NCBI GenBank assembly: GCA_022494885.1
Contig: JAGVSM010000890.1
Span: 25,170-89,169, forward strand
Origin: Micrasema longulum
Lineage: Eukaryota > Arthropoda > Insecta > Trichoptera > Brachycentridae
Direction: 5' to 3'
Length of the DNA: 64,000 bases
Positions 55,701 through 64,000 of this stretch are shown here, in pieces (position 1 is the first letter of the stretch; every line of letters begins with the position of its first letter). Below the pieces are notes generated by a model. It ran no database searches. It saw only the letters and a program-made list of their open reading frames with translations, and was not told where the DNA came from. The position numbers were made by a program, and so were the translations under genes.

Positions 55701-58700
55701 AATTCAAATCGGGAGTTGCGTAATGAGCGACGTTTACAAAGAAACTAATGGTTCAGAACGTAAAACTACTCTTTTAAGAGCCTTCTGTTTGATGCGCCTA
55801 TGCGGTTTCTGGACTATTCTCAATTCTATGTTACAATGGTTTGTTTTATTTTTCGATGTTTGTGTATTGTAAAAAAACAGATAAAAATAATAAAAATATC
55901 GTAAATGTAGCAATGACTAGCTCGAATACTCAATTACACATTTTATTTAATGTGAGGTAACAAAATATGAATTGAAAACAAGGCAGAGTGTGATTGAATA
56001 CCTGGAAATTTCGGAACTTCAGCATTTCCTTTATTCTGCCAACAACAAACATATCCTTGTTTTCATCAAAGTAGAGAAGATCGCCAGTTTTGTAAAAACC
56101 ATTTGAATCGAAAGCTGCGGTAGTTGCTTTTGGATTTTGGTAATACTCCTAAAAAAATGTAGCAAAGTTAGAACATTATCACTAATATTTGATAATAATG
56201 ATATGAATGATTAACAAACATATTATAACAGAGATGTAGAACATTTTTAATAATGGCGTATTCTTTTCTCAGCTTTATCGTAATATATTAATCTCGATAA
56301 CTCTTCTAGGGCAGTTATGGAAAGGTAACTATGAAAAGCATGTCGAGGTGACACGCATTGTTCGGATCATTGGATCTTCACCCAAAAACGAGCGATGCGC
56401 TTTCTTCATTTACGAGACTTTCTTCGTTTCTATTTTATTTTTTGTTATTTTTCGTTATTTATATTTTGTATTATTGTTAAAAACAAACATCCATACTTGT
56501 ATAGATGGATAGTGTGTCATCGAAAAGCGTTTGGATTTTAAAACAATATTATGTTTTTAAAATTATTTTTGGAAATACATTGTTTATCAGTTAAGGTATA
56601 ACTAGGTGTATATATTTTTTTTTTGTACAAGTTTATAAAGTAAATACATCATATTATATTTATTATGGCTGTAAAAAATATTAATATTCCTAGATGTGAC
56701 ACGGCACCCAAATCAATCGAGGTTTTATTTAGAATTTCGACACACTGACCTATAAAAGTTTCCCATCACTGCTCTACGAGATAAAATCCAGTCCTTGTCT
56801 TCAAAAATGGTTTTGTGTTGAAAATGTGCGGCTAATATGATTTCAAACCATAAAAAATCAATTTTTAAAACTGCACTTTTACGCAAATACCAGAATTGTA
56901 AATTTTATTTGTAATTTCTAATTTCCACTCTCTACAGTTATCGAAAAATTGTTCATATATTTTTTTAAAATTCAGTTTTGAGGTCCAATTATAGTGGTGA
57001 ATTAAAGCACAAAACACCCGGAATTGAGAAAATCGCAATGAATTATTGTGATCTCCCCGGTATTCGAACCCGTAACTATTTGTGCGCGAGGCGTAAGTTT
57101 TCGCCATCTAAGGGGGTGGCCAAAATTTTCAATATGTTTTCTAATATCATAACAAATTACATTAAAAGCTGATTTTTTATTGAATGCTGATGAGAATTTT
57201 TTTACAATTTAAATAAGGATTTTGATTTAATATTCCCACTTTAATTGAACGTAGTTGAAAAGGGAAACTGAGATAGTAGCACTTATGTGAAAAGAGTCGA
57301 TAAAAAAATCTTCACCACACTTTGAATGTTTTTGATTTTAACAATTGATAAACAATGAAAACATTAGTTTTTTTATATTACAAACAAGAATTTAATTGTG
57401 TATTTGACCAGTTTTAATGATTTTTAAAGAACCGTAAGATTTTTCTAGTGCTGTGGGTGTTTTCTGCAAATTGAAAAATGCCGATTTTGTGATCGACACC
57501 ATTTTCAAAAGGTGATTATTACAGTTTTTTGTATGAAAGCGGTCTGACTGTTTTTAGCAGAACAAAGAATTGACCTTACTGCACTCGATAACACCGATAT
57601 TTTTTTTTTTGTTTTTTTTCATAATTGTGGACTGGTAGCTTTCTACATAACTACGTTAAATTGTTCGTGCGTATGAGAGAAGTTGTAAGATTTTTCGTAA
57701 TTTTAGTAAACAAATAAATAGTAAACTCGATTTTTTAAACTTGTACCATCAGGAGGCGAGTCCGATTAGACCCAGTAGTATTCAAAATTTTCAGTTATGT
57801 AAAAAGTAATTTTGAAATATCATTTTCCTTAACTAAATCATGAAAAAATGTGCACAAAACTTTACCACAGGTCTCTTCATAATTCAGGGCATATTGTGAT
57901 GAAAAAAAAACCCACAAGAAATGCCTAAAAGGCGACATAAAAATTTTTTTCAGCCAGCAGGCTTTAATAGTTAAAGACGTGTAAATTAGATTTACCTTAA
58001 AAAGAGTCTTAGATTTTACACGGAGCTCTCCAACTTGATTATAATTAAGTTCTTTTTCAGTGTCAGGGTCAATAATCTAAAAAACATAAATTTTGATTAT
58101 TAATTTATGACAGTTAATTGTACATCTCTTCAAAATCTACAAAAAAAATATAAATGGTGGTTAGGTGCCTTTTGATATTTAAATACTCACATGCTTAAAC
58201 TATTTTAATATCAATTTAATTTTGTTTTTTTTATGAACGTATTGAAAGCTTTTATTTCATTTGTTGGGTTTAAAAAAAACGCCGATAGGTAAATTTCATC
58301 GTAAAAAAGTTGATTAAATAAATAATTTAAAACATATTAAAAAATGGCGCAGAACAGCTGTACATAGCGGAACAAATTTTAGGAATCTAGCGTGTAAATA
58401 TTCCTGTAGTTAATTAGCTGTATGTGTATGTATGTATGTATGTATATGTGTAGTTGATATCAAGTATTGTACCTTCCATTGTATCCTTGGGAATATTTTT
58501 CCACACGTGGACAATTTTTCACCATCGTTCATAGTTATTATGCTAGCTTCAGTCATTCCATACACGTGCAATAATTTTGCGTTGGGGATTTTTTTCTGGA
58601 AAAACGAGAAAAACGAAAATCATACGATTTTGATTGATGAGATGGGAGTTTAAATGTCTGGGTATTTACAGGGCTTATGATCCCTTTTTACACAGTGTAC

Positions 58701-61700
58701 ATTCACTATTCTTATAATGGTATAATTATTATTTAGATATCCTGAGTACACGTTAAATTTTAGTTTGATAGAGTAACAAAAGTGTTGCGATTGATAATAT
58801 TGATGAAAAGTGCGTTTAACATATTTCTAAGGCTGGTTTCCCTTAAAACCTTCTTTATACTCCCCTATCAGTTCAAATAAATCGTAATTAACCTTTCCGA
58901 GTCTGAAGGTGATAGAAATCCGGGAGTTCTTGAGGGGTTACCAGAAATACCCCATCTAAAATGCTATAAATGCGTCGAAAAATAAATAAATAATGTATGA
59001 TTGTCATGGTAGTATTCAAAAAACTGTTTCATAGTATTTCGAGTTTTCTGCGAAATTCATACATTTTTAATAAAATACTGTTGCGAGATGATGCTGTATG
59101 GCGTTGAACAACACCAATAAAAATTAAATCGTTATTTTTAATTAAATTTATTTACTAAAACTTTTATTCCTGTTTAATAAAATTTTATTAACCACCTTTA
59201 GTTTAAAATCTTCTCTTTATATTACATTTTCAAATTTTAAAGATAACTTGATATACTCGTACTAGTTATTTTTTCTTTTTATCTGCTGCGCTCTACACGT
59301 TTTAATACTTTTTTACTGCTTTTAATTACTTTTCTTACTATAATATGTCATTATTTTTAAAGGTGTTTTTTAAATTAACTTAAATTTATTGTCTTTTATT
59401 TCTTATAGAATTTCTTCTCGTTTCTTTTTTTAACCCCTTAAAATATGTATGTATATATTTGTTTTTCCTTTTTGAAAATGTTTTGTTTGCATTTGAGTAT
59501 GTTTTTTTTATTCTCATTTATTTAAATTCTTACCATTAAATTACTTTTATTAAGTTTTTTATTCGTTTTTAATATTATTTCCATTTATGTAAATACTCAC
59601 TACAAACTTTTGAAATAACTTTCTTACTTTGATTTTAATTTTTAAACTACTTTCTTTTACGTTTTTATCCCTTATTTTTTGTACTTGAAAAAATAGAAAT
59701 ATTTCATTGACCTTAGATATAATGAAAATGTAATGTGGAAACTTAACTTGTCCATTAGAGTCAAGTCTTACTTTGTATACTATAAACTATGAAATTGTAC
59801 TGTATGTTTCCTGAATAAAATAAATTAAAAAATAACGAAATAAAAAATACTGATCGAAAATCTCGCTACGATCAAAAAACACACGTGCCAAACAAATACA
59901 CGTTCCATATTATATACTGACCAAATATATCAAAGATTATTATACTGTAAAGCGATGAATAGTAATAACAAAAAGAGTTGGTTTGAACATGATTTTATCA
60001 CTTCCATTGCGTAGATATGTATATGTATACCGTCGGCTACGGGCGCCCTCGATAGCTATCGATGTGCTTACATCAAAACTCGAAGATACAGGGTCAATAG
60101 TGTATTTTAGTTATTGCTCAGGAGAATTTATCTTCAACTAGGTATACCGATTGCGTATCTTCCGATCACAATAGCCCCCCAGATTCGATTGATTTATGTG
60201 AGTAAAAATATGTGCATAGGTACCTCGAATGCTTCCCCGATTGACGCAGCAATGGGACTGGCCCCAATAATTACTCTCCTTACATAGGTCATGTCCAAAT
60301 TCTTGAAGTTAGGATGCTTTACAAGTTCACATAGAGAAACTGGACTTAGTATCATTTCTGTAGGCTGTAAAAGATAACATTAAATGTATTGTCAGATTCT
60401 AAATTCCCCACCTACACCAACAGAAGTGTATCTTGATTATTATTGTTACATAAAGTAAGATGATCCGTTTCAGGTTTCAAGTGCCAGTCCAGGGACTGTT
60501 TATTTATTCATTTCAAATAACATTTATACACATATTCAGCAACATATAATGGCTTTTTAGGCTGTGCCCGAGTTCAGCCATAATACTTAACAACAACAAA
60601 AATATAAAGTGAATTAAAATTTTTTCAAATAAAAACAATCCGTATAATATAATACATTCGCCATGTACTAAATACGCATTAACCTTGTGTCTTTTCACAA
60701 TCTCCAACTGGGGTAGGAGCTCCACAATCCTATACAACCTCAATTCTACTTAACTTTATTTTTTTATTTTATGCTCACATATTATTATAATGTTTTTTAT
60801 ATAAATATAATGCAAATTATGTTGTTTTGTATATGTACATAGCAGTGGGTCAGCAGTGATTTATTTATACAATGTTTTCTATGGTTATGTGAAAATCAAT
60901 TAAAACAACAATTATTATTAACCACGCGATATAAGTAGCTTTATTCTACACTATTTAATACAATACTTTTACAAAAGTTTATTAACAAATATCACAATGA
61001 CATTCAGCACTAACTATCAATACTGAGCACTGGCCGATTTCTTTTAAAATGAAGAATGCCAAAAACAGCCACTGCGAACGCCACATTTCCTATTTAATAC
61101 ATATGTCAAATGTCAACAGTATACTATCAAAGAAAAAGAGTCCTTCGGAAATAATGTTCGAAATACTAGTTTCCAAATAGAGAACCTTCAAATAATGTTT
61201 GTAATCTGCAAGCTTGTTTTAGTACTAAAAAAGCTGACTTGGGTTAAAGATGTAAAATATAGTGTACTTTTTGTATGGAGAAATACGCTGAGGTAATCGG
61301 CTAGTTTCATCGTTCACTGAGAACGGGCTGGGCGCTGAGCGCAATTCATGCAAAATGCCCATCTTAGATTATGTCATTCAGACTGAAAAACCATTCAAAG
61401 TAGTTAAACACATAATTAAATTCTTAAAACAAAACGAATGTATGCATTAGTTCTCATTTGCTAAAGTAAAAAACATTCAAACTGTTTATAACATTATTAT
61501 CGATCGTCAAAATAATGATAAGTTGTGCATAATCCCTTATTTTGATGATTCCCCCGGTTTATGATTTCCAAAATCATCAAAATAGATATCAAGTAGAGAT
61601 TTAAGTCCAAGTCGTAGATAAGTTGTCAAAGCATTTTCTTGTCATGCTTGCAATGCTCGATACTGGGATTGATTTCCAGTTAGGTCGATGTATGTAATTT

Positions 61701-63193
61701 ATTTAGTTGGTCCCCAATACCCTAGGTATTGGGATCGGATAAGATTATTGCGATGATTTCTATCTAAAATGCCTTACCTTATACTTATTGACCGCTTTGA
61801 CGAATAGATCGACTGTAAATGGCGAGGCGCTGTTTATCCTTGTGACCCCAAACAAACAAGATTGCAATAAATTAATTATTCCTGTGGTCCAGTAAACAGT
61901 CGAAAATCCCAAATTCACTCTAACTGGGGTCTTCGGTTGGTGGGAAAATCTTTTTTGGAGTTCTCTTGAGCTAAAATTAGAACATACATGAACAAAAAGA
62001 CACATTTTTGCATTTTACCCAATTATTTCAATTGTCTGAGTTCGGACGAAAAAAATATTGAAACAAGTTCTGTATGAACCAGAATCCCGGACAAGTGTTT
62101 TGGCTCCATGACTACTCCCAGGTAAAAGCCTGAAAATGGAAATTGAGTGGAAAATAGTCCGACTCGTAGTGTAGTGGTAGGCGAGTTCGATTTATAGGAA
62201 GGTCGATATGAAATATTTGCTTTTAAAGTTGTTTTACAGTGCAATATTTCTCTGTCCCTAGACTGCTACCTGCGTTGGTATTTTAGACGCTCTCGCGGCC
62301 GCTGAAAACACGTTTACGTACGTAAATACGCGCTATAAAAGCGTTTTCCACGGCCACGAAAGCGTTTAGAATAGCAGCCCAGAAGAGTATGTCTGATAAC
62401 CTTACTTTTTTGTAGCAGACGATCGATATACGCTGTTTTTATTTTATCAATACAATACTTTATGACCCATCAGGTCCGGAGAAGCGTTTTATGATATTTT
62501 AAATTTTAAAGCTATTTTAAGTTATAACAGCGTTAGTAAAATAGGAAACAAGTTGTGTCAGAGCGGGGTCGAATCTTCTGATCCAAGGTCCACCATACTA
62601 CCATGGGACCACAACCCGTCCCAAACTAATGTAAGTATTACAAATTAATGTTTATTAATTATTTATTAATAAATAATTGCATGTCATTGTTTCAAATGAA
62701 TAAAGGCAGGCGTAAATTATTGTAATGGGGGATTAAATCTAAAGTTTAAAAAAATTAAGTGAATTAAATTAAAAGGTCAGCCAGTAGTTTCGTGATCAAT
62801 TTATTAGATTACCATACAAGAGGTCTCGGGCTCAATTCCCGACATGGTTGAAATGAGATATTTATTTAAAAAGGTGTTTTAACACTAGAATATTTCATAG
62901 TCCCTGGACTGGCACCTGAAGCATAAGACTGATCATCTTACTTCCATGCAACAACAATGATCAAGATACATTACGTTTGGTGTACCAATGCAGTGCGCTA
63001 TGCACTTTTAGGTGCGGAAATGATGATGAATTAAATCATAATGAATACGTTAAAGAAATGAGAAAGTACTTACAATAAAATTTGACCAAGAATGTAAGAT
63101 TTGTGAGTGTGACAGACACCTTTAGGAAAACCTGTTGTACCACTGGATGAAATGATAAATGCTACTGTCTTTTCAGGATCAAAATCTGTAACT
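52602..63193 (-). CDS. Luciferase-like / 4CL-like acyl-CoA synthetase (gene B), partial span of 8 exons
   Basis: Tandem paralogue of gene A, in the same orientation, with exons 4-11 visible. Exon lengths are 120, 193, 141, 123, 81, 147, 166 and 128 nt, identical to gene A, and all phases join. Exons 1-3 must lie beyond 64000. It keeps the P-loop SSSGTTGFPKGV, YGMTEAS, TGDL and the catalytic Lys in PSGKVDRK. The hinge reads VVGRIKEM, where gene A has VDRIKEM, so the hinge Asp is Gly. Protein similarity to A by exon is about 63-93%. No stop codon or broken splice site is seen, so it is probably functional. Confidence 0.92.
52730..53430 (-). other. Gene B intron 10, right part without repeats
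   Basis: No exon or repeat seen from exon 11 up to the LINE fragment. Confidence 0.4.
53430..54050 (-). pseudogene. LINE (CR1/L2-like) C-terminal fragment with 3' region
   Basis: The minus strand encodes RLQSVLNAAARLIFGISKFS, ELHWLRFP and, after a frame change, MYKSLHNSAPEYLRELCIPD and WNALPAEVRGCES, a classic C terminus of CR1/L2-type LINEs. The 3' part includes ATATAGCGCCATTTTCGTAA and AAGGGCGCTTTACATGAT as printed. The plus-strand frame at 53575-53940 is its shadow. In intron 10 of gene B. Confidence 0.8.
54513..54678 (-). CDS. Gene B exon 10
   Basis: 166 nt between acceptor TTATTCCAG and donor GTACGT. Encodes ITPAEVEFEIMKIPSVVQVG and GQPHPEDGEHPIAFVQVLQG. It differs from gene A exon 10 at about 13 of 166 positions. 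Confidence 0.94.
54780..54945 (+). repeat. SINE (family 1), internally deleted
   Basis: Head CGTGGTGTAATCACTGGTTA, then loss of box B, then the body AGTCTCTGGACTGGCGCCTG and GACTGATCATCTTACCTT. In intron 9 of gene B. Confidence 0.75.
55033..55828. mobile_element. TIR DNA element (family B), copy 2
   Basis: Ends are TAGAATTACGAATAGTCCAG and, inverted, TAGAATTGAGAATAGTCCAG. The interior matches 8451-9207 over its length. The flanks show no clear target duplication. In intron 9 of gene B. Confidence 0.85.
56002..56148 (-). CDS. Gene B exon 9
   Basis: 147 nt. Encodes EYYQNPKATTAAFDSNGFYK, TGDLLYFDENKDMFV and VGRIKEMLKFRNFQ. The TGD ribose-binding Asp is kept. The hinge Asp found in gene A (VDR) is Gly (VGR). 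Confidence 0.93.
56220..56265 (+). repeat. MITE family D, end fragment
   Basis: Only TATTATAACAGAGATGTAGA and the next 20 bases match the family. Confidence 0.4.
56985..57105 (-). repeat. tRNA-derived SINE-like repeat (family 3)
   Basis: As printed, TATTCGAACCCGTAACTATT is the complement of a box B, and AAAGCACAAAACACCCGGAA matches the copy at 12385. In intron 8 of gene B. Confidence 0.55.
57239..57665. mobile_element. MITE family A, copy 2
   Basis: Ends AATTGAACGTAGTTG and AACTACGTTAAATT, with interior AAAGAATTGACCTTACTGCA matching the copy at 2056-2955 in inverted order. No hAT insert. In intron 8 of gene B. Confidence 0.75.
57996..58076 (-). CDS. Gene B exon 8
   Basis: 81 nt, 27 codons: IIDPDTEKELNYNQVGELRV and KSKTLFK. 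The least conserved exon relative to gene A (17 of 27 residues). Confidence 0.92.
58473..58595 (-). CDS. Gene B exon 7
   Basis: 123 nt. Encodes KKIPNAKLLHVYGMTEASII and STCGKIFPRIQWK. Adenylate-binding YGMTE kept. Confidence 0.93.
58650..58720 (+). repeat. MITE family D, internal fragment
   Basis: TCTGGGTATTTACAGGGCTT and ACAGTGTACATTCACTATTC match the family body. Confidence 0.45.
58720..60220 (-). other. Gene B intron 6, AT-rich
   Basis: No exon or clear element. 59200-59700 is strongly pyrimidine-rich on the plus strand. 60020-60150 has TACGGGCGCCCTCGATAGCT and CAAAACTCGAAG, distantly like 17020-17230, so a weak dispersed repeat is possible. Confidence 0.35.
60224..60364 (-). CDS. Gene B exon 6
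   Basis: 141 nt. Encodes PTEMILSPVSLCELVKHPNF and VIIGASPIAASIGEAFE. 34 of 47 residues match gene A. Confidence 0.93.
60435..60500 (-). repeat. SINE (family 1) body fragment
   Basis: ACATAAAGTAAGATGATCCG and AGTGCCAGTCCAGGGACTGT, as printed, match the SINE body. In intron 5 of gene B. Confidence 0.6.
60500..61770 (-). other. Gene B intron 5, nothing recognised
   Basis: No exon or repeat boundary supported. Confidence 0.4.
61778..61970 (-). CDS. Gene B exon 5
   Basis: 193 nt. Encodes VNLGFSTVYWTTGIINLLQS and SPFTVDLFVKAVNKYK. As in gene A, the luciferin-pocket His is absent. Confidence 0.93.
62157..62280 (+). repeat. SINE (family 1) fragment
   Basis: Head CGACTCGTAGTGTAGTGGTA, a deleted box-B region, then the body TTCTCTGTCCCTAGACTGCT. 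In intron 4 of gene B. Confidence 0.6.
62500..62625 (-). repeat. tRNA-derived SINE (family 2), diverged copy
   Basis: As printed, GCGGGGTCGAATCTTCTGAT and ACTACCATGGGACCACAACC match the head of the family. In intron 4 of gene B. Confidence 0.6.
62775..63035 (+). repeat. tRNA-derived SINE (family 1)
   Basis: Box B region TCGGGCTCAATTCCCGACAT, full body, and GGTGCGGAAATGATGATGA tail. It lies about 40 bp from exon 4 of gene B, in intron 4. Confidence 0.8.
63074..63193 (-). CDS. Gene B exon 4
   Basis: 120 nt. Encodes VTDFDPEKTVAFIISSSGTT and GFPKGVCHTHKSYILGQIL, with the ATP phosphate-binding loop. The upstream exons 1-3 are off the right edge. Confidence 0.94.
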
Positions 63194-63466
63194 CTGAAAG
63201 AAAAAAATGATCGCTCTTGAAAAATATATATATTTATCTAAAAGTGAAATTGGATGCTGAATATATGTCACATTGCTGACGGATTTGAATTTTTAAAAAC
63301 CAAATAATTATTTCGTTAACACATTGTGATATAAAATCAGTACCTTAAAGGATAAACCACGGGAGTCACACTGAACAAAATGTTTAGAAAACAAGATGGT
63401 TGTATGATTTCCAAAACTGAGATAATTACATCTTATAGTGTAAAATATATATTTTTTTTTAAATTT

Positions 63467-63725
63467 GTTACTACGGAGACGGAAAACATTTTTGAGAAGG
63501 GAATATGAAAGTTTAGGCATTCACAGGGCTTATGACCTGTCATTGGCCGGATTAATTGGCCATTTTACCCACTGTGTAACATTCACCATTCTGCTTATGT
63601 TTGAACATCCACACTTCCTCAACTCTTCCATCTGTTGACTTTTGTGAAGTAAAAGAGCTGAAACCTTTATCACGTGGGTGAGATTCATCCGGCCGAACCA
63701 ATTCACCTACTAGGCAACGCCTGAA
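63467..63725 (+). repeat. MITE family D copy
   Basis: ACGGAGACGGAAAACATTTT, CTTATGACCTGTCATTGGCC and GAAGTAAAAGAGCTGAAACC match the complete copy at 47762. The right inverted repeat is absent. In intron 3 of gene B. Confidence 0.65.
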
Positions 63726-64000
63726 AACAATTTTTCAATGTCGTATGGTCTGCAAGCATTTGGATATACTTAAAACATTGTTGAATAATAGAACATATTA
63801 AAATAGCGTATCTGGATGATGTTTTTTGCATTAACACAAAGTGGACTTCAGTAAAAAGCATTTTACAATTCAATAAAAAGCATTTTAGCAACGAAAGGAG
63901 ACATGAGTGTTTAACTCATTCATAAACTTTTTATTGCGATAATTTCTGCATTTTGAATATCAAAACGGCAATAAGTGGACTGCCGTGTTTTATCCTCTAA
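63726..64000 (-). other. Gene B intron 3, no exon seen
   Basis: Remaining sequence to the window edge is AT-rich with no recognisable exon. Confidence 0.4.

Overview
This is an AT-rich eukaryotic nuclear window from an insect. A lepidopteran is my best guess, from the mix of tRNA-derived SINEs, RTE- and jockey/CR1-like LINE scraps and MITEs, but nothing here proves the order. Real coding sequence is sparse and split into short exons by GT-AG introns. Most longer open frames are transposon remnants or antisense shadows.

Three host genes can be supported. (1) On the + strand, two exons (19579-19737 and 19973-20150) encode the C-terminal half of an N-alpha-acetyltransferase 40 (NAA40-like) enzyme. 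Its N-terminal exons were not found. (2) On the minus strand, gene A (44886 down to 23585) is a complete 11-exon ANL-superfamily adenylate-forming enzyme of the insect luciferase-like / 4-coumarate-CoA-ligase-like acyl-CoA synthetase group. All splice phases join, giving 539 residues. (3) On the minus strand, gene B (63193 down to 52602, continuing beyond the right edge) is a tandem head-to-tail paralogue. Its eight visible exons match exons 4-11 of gene A in length exactly. NAA40 and gene A converge.

Layout: 1-13.7 kb is intergenic sequence or a large intron full of nested DNA transposons, including a Tc1 element with a decayed DD34E transposase, a hAT-like MITE inside another TIR element, and a 757-bp TIR element with a 10-bp target duplication. 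A 106-bp minisatellite with alternating monomers lies at 13.7-14.84 kb, followed by a locally GC-richer stretch to 16 kb. NAA40 exons lie at 19.6-20.15 kb. Gene A fills 23.6-44.9 kb. Its last intron holds a young, nearly complete Ty3/Gypsy-class LTR retrotransposon (24.86-31.10 kb) in the gene's own orientation. Its intron 2 holds LINE fragments and a decayed duplicate of exon 2. A truncated RTE LINE, MITEs and foldback repeats fill 45-52 kb. Gene B runs from 52.6 kb to the edge.

The two ligase genes probably activate carboxylic acids, likely fatty acids, as acyl-AMP and then acyl-CoA. The luciferin-pocket histidine region of beetle luciferase is not conserved, and the C terminus lacks an SKL-type peroxisomal signal. 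The most notable points are the near-identical exon 10 shared by A and B (possible gene conversion), the Asp-to-Gly change at the hinge motif of B, the dead exon-2 copy, and the in-intron LTR element carrying sense-strand polyadenylation signals. I see no convincing new multi-gene system.
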